The notes beneath the pieces were generated by a model. The model searched no databases. It was not told where the DNA came from and worked only from the letters and a program-made list of their open reading frames with translations. From Bacillota bacterium (GTDB lineage Bacteria > Bacillota > Clostridia > Acetivibrionales > DTU013), in the NCBI GenBank assembly GCA_023409735.1, contig JAEYRB010000056.1:62001-126000 (forward strand): a stretch of 64,000 nt of DNA. The letters run 5' to 3'. Both the position numbers and the translations under genes were made by a program. Of this stretch, positions 36,228 through 44,611 are shown one piece after another. Numbering within the stretch: the stretch's first letter is position 1; each line of letters starts with the position of its first letter.

Positions 36228-38666
36228 ATGAGATACGGTTATTTTGACGATGGCAACAGAGAATATGTTATCACTACACCCGAAACACCGGTACCTTGGA
36301 TAAATTACTCGGGAAATCAGGATTTTTTCTCGCTGATTTCAAATACAGCAGGTGGTTACTGCTTTTATAAGGATGCACGATTAAGGCGTATTACAAGATA
36401 TAGGTATAATAATGTACCTGTTGATAACGGCGGAAGATATTTTTACATAAAGGATAGCAGTGGAGATTACTGGTGCCCAGGCTGGAGTCCGGTGAAAAAA
36501 ACGCTGGATAAATATGAGTGCCGTCATGGACTTGGGTATACAAAAATATATGGTGAAAGAGGCGGAATAGGAGCAGAGCTGTTATTCTTCGTTCCTCAGA
36601 ATTTTAATGGTGAAGTACAGAAGGTATGTATTGAAAATAAAAGCAATGAATTAAAGAATATTACTTTATTCTCCTTTATTGAGTGGTGTCTGTGGAATGC
36701 ATATGATGATATGACTAATTTCCAGAGAAATTTCAATACAGGTGAAGTTGAAATTGAAAATAATACAATTTATCATAAAACAGAATACAGAGAAAGACGC
36801 AATCACTATGCTTTTTACTCTGCAAATACCGATATGACCGGCTTTGACACTGACAGGACAGCATTTGTTGGTCAGTATAACGGCTTTGACACGCCAAAAG
36901 CCGTTTCAGAAGGCAGATCCCTCAATTCTGTTGCTGATGGCTGGTCACCAATCGCATCACACAGCTTTGACATTGCACTAAAGCCGGGTGAGAAAAAGGA
37001 AATAGTTTTCATTCTGGGCTATGCGGAAAATGATGAAAGTGAAAAATGGATAGCTCCCGGTATTATAAATAAAAAAGCAGCAAAGCAGATGATAGAGAAA
37101 TTCTCTACAACTGAAAAGGTGGAATCAGCATATAAGGAACTGCAGACTTACTGGACAGAGCTCCTGTCAAAATACACAATAAAGAGCAGTGACGAGAAAC
37201 TTAACCGAATGGTGAACATATGGAATCAATACCAATGCATGGTCACCTTCAATATGTCAAGAAGCGCTTCATATTTTGAATCAGGCATTGGTAGAGGTAT
37301 GGGCTTCAGAGATTCCAATCAGGATATACTGGGCTTTGTACACCAGATCCCTGACAGGGCAAAGGAGAGACTGCTCGATCTGGCAGCAACACAGCTTGAG
37401 GATGGTGGAGCATATCATCAGTATCAGCCCCTCACTAAAAAAGGCAATAATGAAATAGGTGGTAATTTCAATGATGATCCGCTGTGGCTTATATCAGCAG
37501 TAGCTGCATACATAAAGGAAACGGGAGACTTCAACATATTGGAGGAACAGGTTCCCTTTGACAATGATCCAGAAAAGGCAAAGAGCTTATTTGAGCATCT
37601 TAAAAGATCCTTCTACCATGTGGTTAATAATCTTGGGCCTCATGGACTGCCGCTTATAGGAAGAGCTGACTGGAATGATTGCCTTAATCTTAACTGCTTT
37701 TCGACAACTCCTGACGAATCCTACCAGACTACTACCAGCAAGGATGGTAAGGTGGCAGAATCTGTACTGATAGCAGGCATGTTCGTATTTATAGGAAATG
37801 ACTATGTAAGGATATGTGAAAACATAGGGCTCTATAATGAGGCTAAGGAAGCTAAGAACCATATAAATACTATGAAGGAAACTGTTTTGAAATACGGCTT
37901 TGATGGTGAATGGTTCATAAGAGCTTATGATGATTTCGGCAATAAAGTAGGAAGCAAGGAGAATGAAGAGGGTAAGATATTCATTGAGACACAGGGTTTC
38001 TGCAGCATGGCCGGAATAGGACTGGAAAATGGAAAGACAGAGAAAGCACTGGATTCAGCGTGGAAATACCTGGATACAAAGCATGGAATGGTGCTGCTGA
38101 ATCCTGCATATACAAAATATCATGAAGAACTTGGAGAAATTTCCTCTTATCCACCTGGATATAAGGAGAATGCAGGTATATTCTGTCACAACAACCCATG
38201 GATCATGGCTGCAGAAACAGTGCTTGGCAGAGGAGATAATGCTTTCAAATTGTATTCAAAGATAGCTCCGGCATACCGTGAGGAAATAAGTGATCTGCAT
38301 AGGATGGAACCATATGTTTATTCGCAGATGATTGCCGGAAAGGACGCAAAGAGGCATGGCGAGGCAAAGAATTCATGGCTTACAGGAACGGCTGCATGGA
38401 ATTTCGTAGCTATTTCACAGTTTATTTTAGGAATTAAGCCTGACTTCCAGGGACTTAGTGTTGATCCCTGTATACCTGCAGCCTGGGATGGCTTTACTGT
38501 AACAAGGCATTTTAGAGGTACTGTGTATGAAATTGAAGTTAGGAATCCAGATCATATATCAAAGGGAGTACGGAAGTTAATAATAGATGGTAAAGAATTT
38601 ATTGGAAATATATTGCCGGTATTCGGTGACGGCAAGGTTCATAGGGCTGAGGTAATTATGGGTTAA
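36228..38666 (+). CDS. Cellobiose phosphorylase (GH94)
   Basis: An 812-residue cytosolic GH94 enzyme, the usual length for clostridial cellobiose phosphorylases. ATG 36228 is preceded by TTGGAGGTCAAAA. The start (YFDDGNREYVITTPETPVPWINY) and FKDARLRRITRYRYNN-like stretch are characteristic. The (alpha/alpha)6 catalytic domain carries GRADWNDCLNLN with the general acid Asp around residues 481-484. It splits cellobiose with phosphate into glucose 1-phosphate and glucose, saving ATP. It ends the transport locus, defining the imported substrate as a beta-1,4-glucoside; cellodextrin phosphorylase is less likely given the length. Confidence 0.93.
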   Translation: MRYGYFDDGNREYVITTPETPVPWINYSGNQDFFSLISNTAGGYCFYKDARLRRITRYRYNNVPVDNGGRYFYIKDSSGDYWCPGWSPVKKTLDKYECRHGLGYTKIYGERGGIGAELLFFVPQNFNGEVQKVCIENKSNELKNITLFSFIEWCLWNAYDDMTNFQRNFNTGEVEIENNTIYHKTEYRERRNHYAFYSANTDMTGFDTDRTAFVGQYNGFDTPKAVSEGRSLNSVADGWSPIASHSFDIALKPGEKKEIVFILGYAENDESEKWIAPGIINKKAAKQMIEKFSTTEKVESAYKELQTYWTELLSKYTIKSSDEKLNRMVNIWNQYQCMVTFNMSRSASYFESGIGRGMGFRDSNQDILGFVHQIPDRAKERLLDLAATQLEDGGAYHQYQPLTKKGNNEIGGNFNDDPLWLISAVAAYIKETGDFNILEEQVPFDNDPEKAKSLFEHLKRSFYHVVNNLGPHGLPLIGRADWNDCLNLNCFSTTPDESYQTTTSKDGKVAESVLIAGMFVFIGNDYVRICENIGLYNEAKEAKNHINTMKETVLKYGFDGEWFIRAYDDFGNKVGSKENEEGKIFIETQGFCSMAGIGLENGKTEKALDSAWKYLDTKHGMVLLNPAYTKYHEELGEISSYPPGYKENAGIFCHNNPWIMAAETVLGRGDNAFKLYSKIAPAYREEISDLHRMEPYVYSQMIAGKDAKRHGEAKNSWLTGTAAWNFVAISQFILGIKPDFQGLSVDPCIPAAWDGFTVTRHFRGTVYEIEVRNPDHISKGVRKLIIDGKEFIGNILPVFGDGKVHRAEVIMG

Positions 38667-38744
38667 CACAATGACCGTCAAAATTATTTGATAGGTTAAA
38701 TGCAATAGCTTACCAATAAATTTATTAATTTCGCTTACTATACT

Positions 38745-38780
38745 GGTGGGAATTCTTTATGAAGACCCGCCCTTTTTTTT
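38745..38780 (+). terminator. Terminator of cellobiose phosphorylase locus
   Basis: GGTGGG (38745-38750) pairs with CCCGCC (38766-38771), 15-nt loop, followed by eight T residues. A strong intrinsic terminator. Confidence 0.75.
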
Positions 38781-38862
38781 CTTAGCCAATAACTTTTTAA
38801 GTTCTGGCTCTGTGTTATAACTGAAGTAGGCTTCTAGCAAAATAAAATATTGATATATTTTT

Positions 38863-38900
38863 CTGGCAGATAATCTAGTACATATCTAGGTTACTGCCAG
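38863..38900. repeat. Interrupted hairpin
   Basis: CTGGCAG-a-TAA-t-CTAG pairs with CTAG-g-TTA-CTGCCAG around a 7-nt loop, 14 pairs with a bulge and a mismatch. The downstream tail is GTTTATTTC. It may be a secondary terminator or part of an untranslated leader. Confidence 0.45.
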
Positions 38901-39111
38901 GTTTATTTCATAATGTTCCTTCACAAGAGCCTCCGTTTTCTATACTGACATAATATATGATTTTCAAACATCTTAAGCCCTTTAATATCAAAAGGTACTA
39001 TCTTAATTGCCTTGTTTTGAAATCCCCTACTCTAGCTAGTGCATGGACATAAAAAGAGAACTAATGCATAGAAATAGTTATTGAATGTATAGTTCAAAAG
39101 GGAGAGGGATA

Positions 39112-40572
39112 ATGAAAAAGGTATTAATAATAACATTGATCTTTATGCTCATTTTCGGATCACAGGCTATGGCATCCGGAGCGGTAACAACTGGGGCAAC
39201 GATAGCAAGTTCAGCCATGATGATAAAAGATGTATCAGCCATAGCATCGGCTGCTGCATCATCCAACGCAGAAATCTCAGTCTCAGATACAGCAGCATCG
39301 GCCGCCGCATCATCTAACGCAGAAATCACAGACTCAAATACAGCAGCATCGGCCTCCATATCAACAGCAACAAAATCAGTTGCAGCACCAGCGGCAGTAA
39401 AAACAAATATACTGGAACTATCTGATATAAAAATTGTGATGGATGGAAGGCTGACTAAATTCAACGATGTGCCTGTATCTGTAGCATCAAATACATTGCT
39501 GCCGCTTAGAGAAATGCTTGTTAAACTTGGTGTGCCTAATGATGATGAGCATATTAAATATAATAATGAGGAGAAGAGTGTTACTGTTTCATATGAAGGA
39601 GTAAGTATTTATCTATCTGTCGGAAGTAAAACTGCATATGTAAATAGCGAGCCGATTCTCCTAAATGCAGCTCCTCTATTGTATTCAAAGAATCAAAAAA
39701 TATATATCCCCTTCAGGTTTGTTGCTGAGGCAATAGGCAAAAAGGTAGTATGGGATGGATCATCAAGAACGATATACGTTTGCAGTGAAGCAAGCTATGA
39801 TAATGTTAGAACGATACTGAAAAAATCGGATGAGGCAATGAAAAATTCTCTTAGCTTTACGCAGAATATTTCTATGGTCAGTAATGTTAAGTCATCACAG
39901 GGAAGTATAAAATTTAATGTTGATATATCAACTAAGCTTGATAAGCTTAAAAGGGAGCTTTTCATGACGATGAATATAAATATGTTGGGAATTGAAATGA
40001 CATCTGACACATACTATGCTGATAATGTAGTGTATAGCCAAGATCCGATAAATAAAACATGGAAAAAAACATTATATGAAAAGGATGAATATCAAAAGCT
40101 GTTTGACGAACAGTGTGAACCAATTATGCTCGGCACAGATGATCCGCTTTGTGCGGGACTATGTCAATCAGATACTGCCAATAGCAATGAGATCCTGCTA
40201 AAAGGAGATGTATTTTTAATTGAAGCTATGACTAAGGCGCTTGACAGTCAAAAGGAGGCAAGCTCAATAGTAACAGAAGAGGATATGGAATTTGATGAGT
40301 TTAATATGGAGGTGATCCTTGATAGTAGTACATACAGAATAAACAGTATAGTAATCAAGGGCAGCTATGGTAAGTATAACAACAATAGCAGCAGCATCCC
40401 AAGCAGCAACCATAATAACATATCAACCGCAACTGATGTAAATATCAAAGCCGACTGCTCAGATTATGATGCTGATTACCAGATAGTAGTTCCCACAGAG
40501 ATAAAGGATAGTGCAGCTATAGTGGAACGAGATACTGCGACTCCTGTAAATAAAAACGGCTTTGGCGAATAA
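39112..40572 (+). CDS. Secreted protein with copper-amine-oxidase-like N domain
   Basis: A 486-residue exported protein. ATG 39112 follows GGGAGAGGGATA. A signal peptide (about 1-26, ending AMASG) is followed by an Ala/Ser-rich segment with an imperfect internal duplication (ASAAASSNAEISVSDTA and ASAAASSNAEITDSNTA). A domain of the copper amine oxidase N family (PF07833, about 102-225) follows, with paired KIVMDGRLTKF and LLPLREMLVKLG, and IPFRFVAEAIGKKVVWDG. The last 250 residues (DEAMKNSLSFTQNISM onward) resemble LolA-like or DUF6612-type lipid- or wall-associated domains, tentatively. A cell-surface role is inferred. Confidence 0.78.
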   Translation: MKKVLIITLIFMLIFGSQAMASGAVTTGATIASSAMMIKDVSAIASAAASSNAEISVSDTAASAAASSNAEITDSNTAASASISTATKSVAAPAAVKTNILELSDIKIVMDGRLTKFNDVPVSVASNTLLPLREMLVKLGVPNDDEHIKYNNEEKSVTVSYEGVSIYLSVGSKTAYVNSEPILLNAAPLLYSKNQKIYIPFRFVAEAIGKKVVWDGSSRTIYVCSEASYDNVRTILKKSDEAMKNSLSFTQNISMVSNVKSSQGSIKFNVDISTKLDKLKRELFMTMNINMLGIEMTSDTYYADNVVYSQDPINKTWKKTLYEKDEYQKLFDEQCEPIMLGTDDPLCAGLCQSDTANSNEILLKGDVFLIEAMTKALDSQKEASSIVTEEDMEFDEFNMEVILDSSTYRINSIVIKGSYGKYNNNSSSIPSSNHNNISTATDVNIKADCSDYDADYQIVVPTEIKDSAAIVERDTATPVNKNGFGE

Positions 40573-40704
40573 AGGATAATGCAGTGACTGTTGAGTAAGT
40601 ATAAGGCTATTGTTAATAATCATGAGATAGTTCATTAAATAATATAGGGCTCTCAGTTATCATGAAGTGCAAATACATTTTGAATTATTGTTAAACTCAT
40701 TATT

Positions 40705-40737
40705 GCATGCTATAATTTAACTTATAGCATGCTTTTA
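40705..40737 (+). terminator. Terminator after surface-protein gene
   Basis: GCATGCTATAA and TTATAGCATGC form a perfect 11-bp stem with a 6-nt loop, followed by TTTTATG. It lies in a 340-bp gap (40573-40912) that otherwise holds only AT-rich DNA and a possible -35 TTGACA at 40823-40828 for the next operon. Confidence 0.7.
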
Positions 40738-40912
40738 TGTGTATTGCTTTATAGTCGTTATATTACAATTTAGAATGAGCTGTGTTGATTTTATCAGCTT
40801 TAATTATTCCATTGCAGTGATGTTGACAAAGCATATATTGCCGCGTTGTATTCCGGTTACGATTAATTAGTTAATAACAACATTCTATAATAGATAAGAG
40901 GGGCAGTTTAAT

Positions 40913-41263
40913 ATGAAAATTAGCAAGATTATTGATGTACTGGGCGCAGAGTTGCTTACTGGTGATGATATGGAGATGGACATTGAGTCCGCCTGCGGAT
41001 CAGATTTAATGAGCGATGTAATGGCATTTGTAAAGGAAAATGTCCTCCTCCTTACCGGCCTGGTAAGTCCACAGGTAATCCGAACCGCCGAAATGATGGA
41101 TATAAGAGCAATTGTATTTGTAAGAGGAAAGAATCCGGGACAGGCTGTACTAGATCTGGCAAGAGAAAAAAACATGATAATAATGACAACACATAGCCCC
41201 ATGTTCATTGCTTGTGGCAAGCTTTACAGTGCGGGCATGAAGGGAAAGGATGTTTTAGATTGA
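40913..41263 (+). CDS. DRTGG-domain protein (first copy)
   Basis: A 116-residue stand-alone DRTGG domain (PF07085): the ordered elements ACGSDLMSDVMAFV, LLTGLVSPQVIRTAEMMDI, AIVFVRGKNP and THSPMFIACGKLY are visible. The domain is found as the regulatory part of phosphotransacetylase and CBS-type pyrophosphatases and is thought to bind a nucleotide or other ligand. It opens the hydrogenase cluster, and its stop codon overlaps the start of the HATPase gene (TTGA), so they are co-translated. AAGAGGGGCAG precedes the ATG. A sensory or adaptor role in H2/redox signalling is inferred. Confidence 0.82.
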   Translation: MKISKIIDVLGAELLTGDDMEMDIESACGSDLMSDVMAFVKENVLLLTGLVSPQVIRTAEMMDIRAIVFVRGKNPGQAVLDLAREKNMIIMTTHSPMFIACGKLYSAGMKGKDVLD

Positions 41264-41706
41264 GCAGTGGAATAATGAGGCTGCACTATAAAATTCCATC
41301 CTATGATCTTACATGTGCAGGTGAAGCTTCAAGTAATGTAAAAAGAAATTTGACACAGCTTGGCGTTGATCCTGTATATATAAAGAAAACAGCTATTTCA
41401 ATGTATGAGGCGGAAATAAATGCTGTAATCCACGGTAATGGCGGAGTGGCAGATGTTGAGATCGACAGCGAAAAAATTGTGGTACGAATAAGTGATAGAG
41501 GACCAGGTATTCCAAACATTGAGCTGGCAATGCAGGAAGGCTATTCCACAGCTTCTGACGAGGTGCGTGAAATGGGCTTCGGCGCCGGTATGGGGCTGCC
41601 CAATATTAAAAGGTATTCTGATAAATTAGATATACAGACGAAGGTAAATGAAGGTACTGTTTTAACAATTGTTGTATACTTTAAAGACACTGACCTTAAG
41701 GGGTGA
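41260..41706 (+). CDS. Stand-alone HATPase, anti-sigma-regulator-like (RsbW/SpoIIAB family)
   Basis: About 148 residues from TTG 41260, which overlaps the previous stop; ATG 41275 (MRLHYKIPSYDL) is the alternative. GGAAAGGATG lies 9-10 bp before the TTG. It is a minimal GHKL ATPase: N-box ISMYEAEINAVIHG, G1 box ISDRGPGIPNIE, and G2 FGAGMGLPNIKRYSD, ending as EGTVLTIVVYF. This matches serine kinases of the RsbW/SpoIIAB type, but no anti-anti-sigma partner is nearby. It is placed between a DRTGG protein and the sensor hydrogenase, so it may phosphorylate a regulator in response to H2. This role is inferred. Confidence 0.82.
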   Translation: MSSGIMRLHYKIPSYDLTCAGEASSNVKRNLTQLGVDPVYIKKTAISMYEAEINAVIHGNGGVADVEIDSEKIVVRISDRGPGIPNIELAMQEGYSTASDEVREMGFGAGMGLPNIKRYSDKLDIQTKVNEGTVLTIVVYFKDTDLKG

Positions 41707-41710
41707 GGTA

Positions 41711-43036
41711 ATGGGAGACTATTTCCATTCGGTTACATTGGATGAGGAAAAATGTAGGGGTTGTACCAACTGTATAAAGCGTTGTCCAACAGAGGCTATA
41801 AGAGTTAGAAATGGCAAGGCGCGTATAATAAAGGAAAGATGTATTGACTGTGGAGAATGTATAAGTATTTGCCCGTATCATGCAAAAAAGGCAATTACAG
41901 ACGATATGTCAATCATAAACGGGTTCAAATATAAAATCGTTATACCTGCTCCCACTCTGTACAGCCAGTACAAGTCCACATATTCTTTAAACAGACTGCT
42001 TAATGCTTTCAAACTGATAGGCTTTGATGACGTTTACGAGGTGGCAAGAGCGGCCGAATTTGTTTCTGATACAACCCAAAAGCTGCTGACAGGGGGAAAG
42101 CTGAAGAAACCATTGATATCATCGGCATGCCCGGCTGTTGTGAGGCTTATACAGGTGCGCTTTCCTAATTTGATTGACAATATAGTAAAAGTGGAATCTC
42201 CCATGGAGGTTGCAGGAAAAATTGCGAAGAAAAAAGCGGCACAAGAAACAGGACTTGACCCTTCTGATATTGGAGTTTTTTTTGTTACGCCTTGCGCGGC
42301 AAAGGTGACTAGTGTAAAAGCACCTTATGAAAAAAGGGAATCCTCTGTGGACGGAGTTATTTCAATGAAGGATATCTATTTGAAGCTGTTGAGTAGACTG
42401 GATCATGCTGAGGAAACAGAGCAGTATGTACAGTCAGGCTTCAAGGGGATCAGGTGGGCAAATTCAGGCGGTGAAGGATTAGCGCTTGATACTGATAAAT
42501 TCCTGGCTGTTGATGGTATACATAATGTCATAACAATTCTCGAGGCTGTTGAAAATGACAAGCTTGAGGATGTAGACTTTATAGAGGCGCTATCCTGTAC
42601 AGGAGGATGCCTTGGCGGGCCTCTTACTGTAGAGAATGTATATGTTGCAAAGACAAGGCTTAAAAAACATATAGATGAAGCCAAAAAGACTCATATTGAA
42701 AAAGATAATGATTATAACGAAGACGACATAATGTGGACTAAGGATATTGTTTATAAACCTATTATGAAGTTGGATGCAGACATTGAAAAAGCCATGAAAA
42801 AACTGGAGGATCTCGAAAAGATAAATGATGATCTGCCAGGCCTTGACTGTGGGGCATGCGGAGCACCAAGCTGCCGTGCGCTTGCCGAGGACATTGTCAG
42901 AGGTAACGCCAAAGAAACGGATTGTATATTCAAGCTGCGTGAAAAGGTGAGAAGCCTTGCAACCCAGATGATAGGCCTTGAGGATAAAATTGTATCGGAA
43001 ATAAACAATGAGACTGACCAGGATAAAAGTAAGTAG
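41711..43036 (+). CDS. Putative H2-sensing [FeFe] hydrogenase (HydS-like)
   Basis: A 441-residue protein. Two [4Fe-4S] ferredoxin motifs lie at Cys 15-25 and 44-54, then a hydrogenase H-cluster domain with three motifs: SSAC-PAVV (Ala 139, Cys 140), TPCAAK (Cys 195) and SCTGGC (Cys 296, 300). The Cys 140 to Cys 195 spacing of 55 equals that of catalytic enzymes. Ala 139 stands where the proton-relay Cys normally is, the hallmark of sensory hydrogenases such as Thermotoga HydS. A C-terminal Fe-S domain (Cys 380, 383, 388, 405) follows. There is no PAS, so it resembles group D. It starts 4 bp after the HATPase gene with GGGGTGAGG. Confidence 0.85.
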   Translation: MGDYFHSVTLDEEKCRGCTNCIKRCPTEAIRVRNGKARIIKERCIDCGECISICPYHAKKAITDDMSIINGFKYKIVIPAPTLYSQYKSTYSLNRLLNAFKLIGFDDVYEVARAAEFVSDTTQKLLTGGKLKKPLISSACPAVVRLIQVRFPNLIDNIVKVESPMEVAGKIAKKKAAQETGLDPSDIGVFFVTPCAAKVTSVKAPYEKRESSVDGVISMKDIYLKLLSRLDHAEETEQYVQSGFKGIRWANSGGEGLALDTDKFLAVDGIHNVITILEAVENDKLEDVDFIEALSCTGGCLGGPLTVENVYVAKTRLKKHIDEAKKTHIEKDNDYNEDDIMWTKDIVYKPIMKLDADIEKAMKKLEDLEKINDDLPGLDCGACGAPSCRALAEDIVRGNAKETDCIFKLREKVRSLATQMIGLEDKIVSEINNETDQDKSK

Positions 43037-43104
43037 ATACATGCCGGTAGATACTAAGAAGTAGATACTAGCGTAATGTTCTGCAGTGTAGCAAAAGAAC
43101 ATTA
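43033..43104 (+). repeat. Short tandem octamers and hairpin after sensor hydrogenase
   Basis: GTAGATAC occurs three times with 14-bp spacing (43033, 43047, 43061), the first overlapping the stop codon. A 9-bp inverted repeat, TAATGTTCT/AGAACATTA (43074-43104), follows. No T-run, so termination is doubtful. The operon appears to continue after this 235-bp gap. Confidence 0.5.
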
Positions 43105-43271
43105 TGTAACGACTGATCGGTATGCCTTTAGGTCGAATACGACGTAACTAATACATCAGATACCCTCAAAGACTATCTTATCAGACTGCTGATGAAAGCT
43201 TAAGCATACTTGTAATGCTTTGACCAAAGCTAAAGCAAGTATATATGTTAAGGTATAAGGGAGATTTATCA

Positions 43272-43610
43272 ATGAATATATCAGACTTGGCTCTAAAGCT
43301 TAATGCAAAAATAATAACAGGAGAGCATGGGCTTAGCGGACAAATTAACGGTATCTATTGCGGGGATCTGCTTAGCTGGGTTATGTCTCATGCGGGGAAA
43401 GATTGTGCATGGATAACAGTACATACCCATTTGAATATAGTTGCTGTCGCAACTCTATGTGAGCTTGCCTGCATTATCATACCGGAAGATATAATTGTGG
43501 AAGAAGCGACAGTAAAAAGAGCTGCGAGCGAAGGTATACCTATTCTTTCTACACCATTGAGTACATATGAAATATGTTGCATTGCTTATGAATGCGGTAT
43601 AGGACGGTAA
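43272..43610 (+). CDS. DRTGG-domain protein (second copy)
   Basis: A 112-residue second small DRTGG-like protein, diverged from the first. It starts MNISDLALKLNAKIITGEHG, with CGDLLSWVMSHAGKDCAWITVHTHLNIVAVATLCELACIII aligning to the DLMSDVMAF and QVIRTAEM elements of the first copy, and the end PILSTPLSTYEICCIAYECG. AGGGAGATTTATC precedes ATG 43272. It lies 5 bp before the PHP gene, so the two are likely coupled. Pairing of two different DRTGG proteins with a sensor hydrogenase suggests a heteromeric regulatory complex, which is inference. Confidence 0.75.
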   Translation: MNISDLALKLNAKIITGEHGLSGQINGIYCGDLLSWVMSHAGKDCAWITVHTHLNIVAVATLCELACIIIPEDIIVEEATVKRAASEGIPILSTPLSTYEICCIAYECGIGR

Positions 43611-43615
43611 TAGTC

Positions 43616-44338
43616 ATGAAATACGCTGTTGATCTGCACATTCATTCGGCTCTTTCGCCCTGCGGCGATAGTGATATGACACCGAATAATATTGTAAATA
43701 TGGCTATAGTCAAAGGACTTGACGCTATTGCTGTGACAGATCATAATTCAGCAGCAAATCTCAAAGCTGTAAGCAGGTGTGCATTAAACAGCGGGATATT
43801 ATTCATACCCGGTATGGAGGTTGAAACCTCTGAAGAAATACATTTAGTATGTCTTCTGCCGTCAACAGATGCGGCAATAGAGCTTCAGAAATGTGTATAT
43901 AATGCTTTGCCTGAAACAATCAACAGAGAGGATATATTCGGAAAGCAGCTTATCATGGATGAAAATGATGAGATTATCGGTAAGGAAAGCAGATTTCTCA
44001 TAACAGCAACCAAATTGGACAGTTATCAGGTAGTCAGCCTTGTAAGAAAGCTTGGAGGAGCAGTAATGCCTGCTCATGTGGACAGACCATCATACAGTAT
44101 GCTCTCAAGCTTTGGTGTGATACCGGCGGATCTGGAGTTGGCTTATCTTGAAATATCCCAAAAGTGTGATAAATACACATATAGGGCGAAGAAGCCCGAG
44201 CTCGACGGCTATAGAATTATAAAATCATCAGATGCACATTACCTTGGCAATATTCTTGAAAGGGAAAGTCTGCTTGAGCTTGAACAGCTTAGTGTACAAG
44301 CGATTATTGATGAAATTAACAGTAAAGTATCAAGGTAA
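43616..44338 (+). CDS. PHP-domain metal-dependent phosphoesterase
   Basis: A 240-residue PHP protein. Metal-binding motifs are present in order: DLHIHSALSPCGD (about 4-16), TDHNS (about 41), a Glu in PGMEVETSEEIH (about 65), PAHVDR near 149, and the closing SSDAHYLG near 203. Relatives hydrolyse phosphate esters such as pAp, ribonucleotides or cyclic phosphates (TrpH/YciV type). Its position in the sensor half of the hydrogenase cluster suggests a signalling-nucleotide or protein-phosphate substrate; this cannot be decided from sequence. It starts 5 bp after the DRTGG stop codon. Confidence 0.83.
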   Translation: MKYAVDLHIHSALSPCGDSDMTPNNIVNMAIVKGLDAIAVTDHNSAANLKAVSRCALNSGILFIPGMEVETSEEIHLVCLLPSTDAAIELQKCVYNALPETINREDIFGKQLIMDENDEIIGKESRFLITATKLDSYQVVSLVRKLGGAVMPAHVDRPSYSMLSSFGVIPADLELAYLEISQKCDKYTYRAKKPELDGYRIIKSSDAHYLGNILERESLLELEQLSVQAIIDEINSKVSR

Positions 44339-44530
44339 GCATCAAAGTAAAGTAACCTCCTCATGTGGTTGGCGTCATCTGACAAACTGCATTGCCGGTC
44401 GTTGAAGTGACAATTATGTTTCCGGGCGCATTTTATGATGACTCATATATGGAATATTTATGATCGTGTAATCATTTCTTAATTTCACTCAAAAAAAACA
44501 ACGCAATTCCATTGAAAATTTTTCTGATAG

Positions 44531-44587
44531 TTGAATTATTTAAGCTACTTTGGTATAATGTTATAGCTATTGTTAAATTGTTAACAA
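44531..44587 (+). promoter_or_regulatory. hydCBA promoter with perfect Rex operator
   Basis: A -35 TTGAAT (44531-44536), 17-bp spacer and perfect -10 TATAAT (44554-44559) are followed by TTGTTAA-ATTG-TTAACAA (44570-44587), a perfect inverted repeat equal to the low-GC Gram-positive Rex consensus. It covers the expected start of transcription. Rex leaves such sites when NADH is high, so the hydrogenase should be induced under reducing conditions. The hydC start lies 25 bp downstream. Confidence 0.88.
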
Positions 44588-44611
44588 CATTTTTGATTGG
44601 AGGTCTTGTTA

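Larger units (their letters stand above)
38667..39111 (+). other. Gene-free region with terminator and second hairpin
   Basis: This 445-bp gap holds the phosphorylase terminator (38745-38780) and a second, longer hairpin at 38863-38900. The rest is AT-rich with stops in all frames. The promoter of the next gene should lie between 38960 and 39100, but no clear -35/-10 pair stands out. Confidence 0.5.

Noticed and set aside
40861..40912. A second Rex site before the first DRTGG gene
   Set aside because: GTTAATAACAA has one reasonable half-site only; the other half does not match at the required 4-bp spacing.
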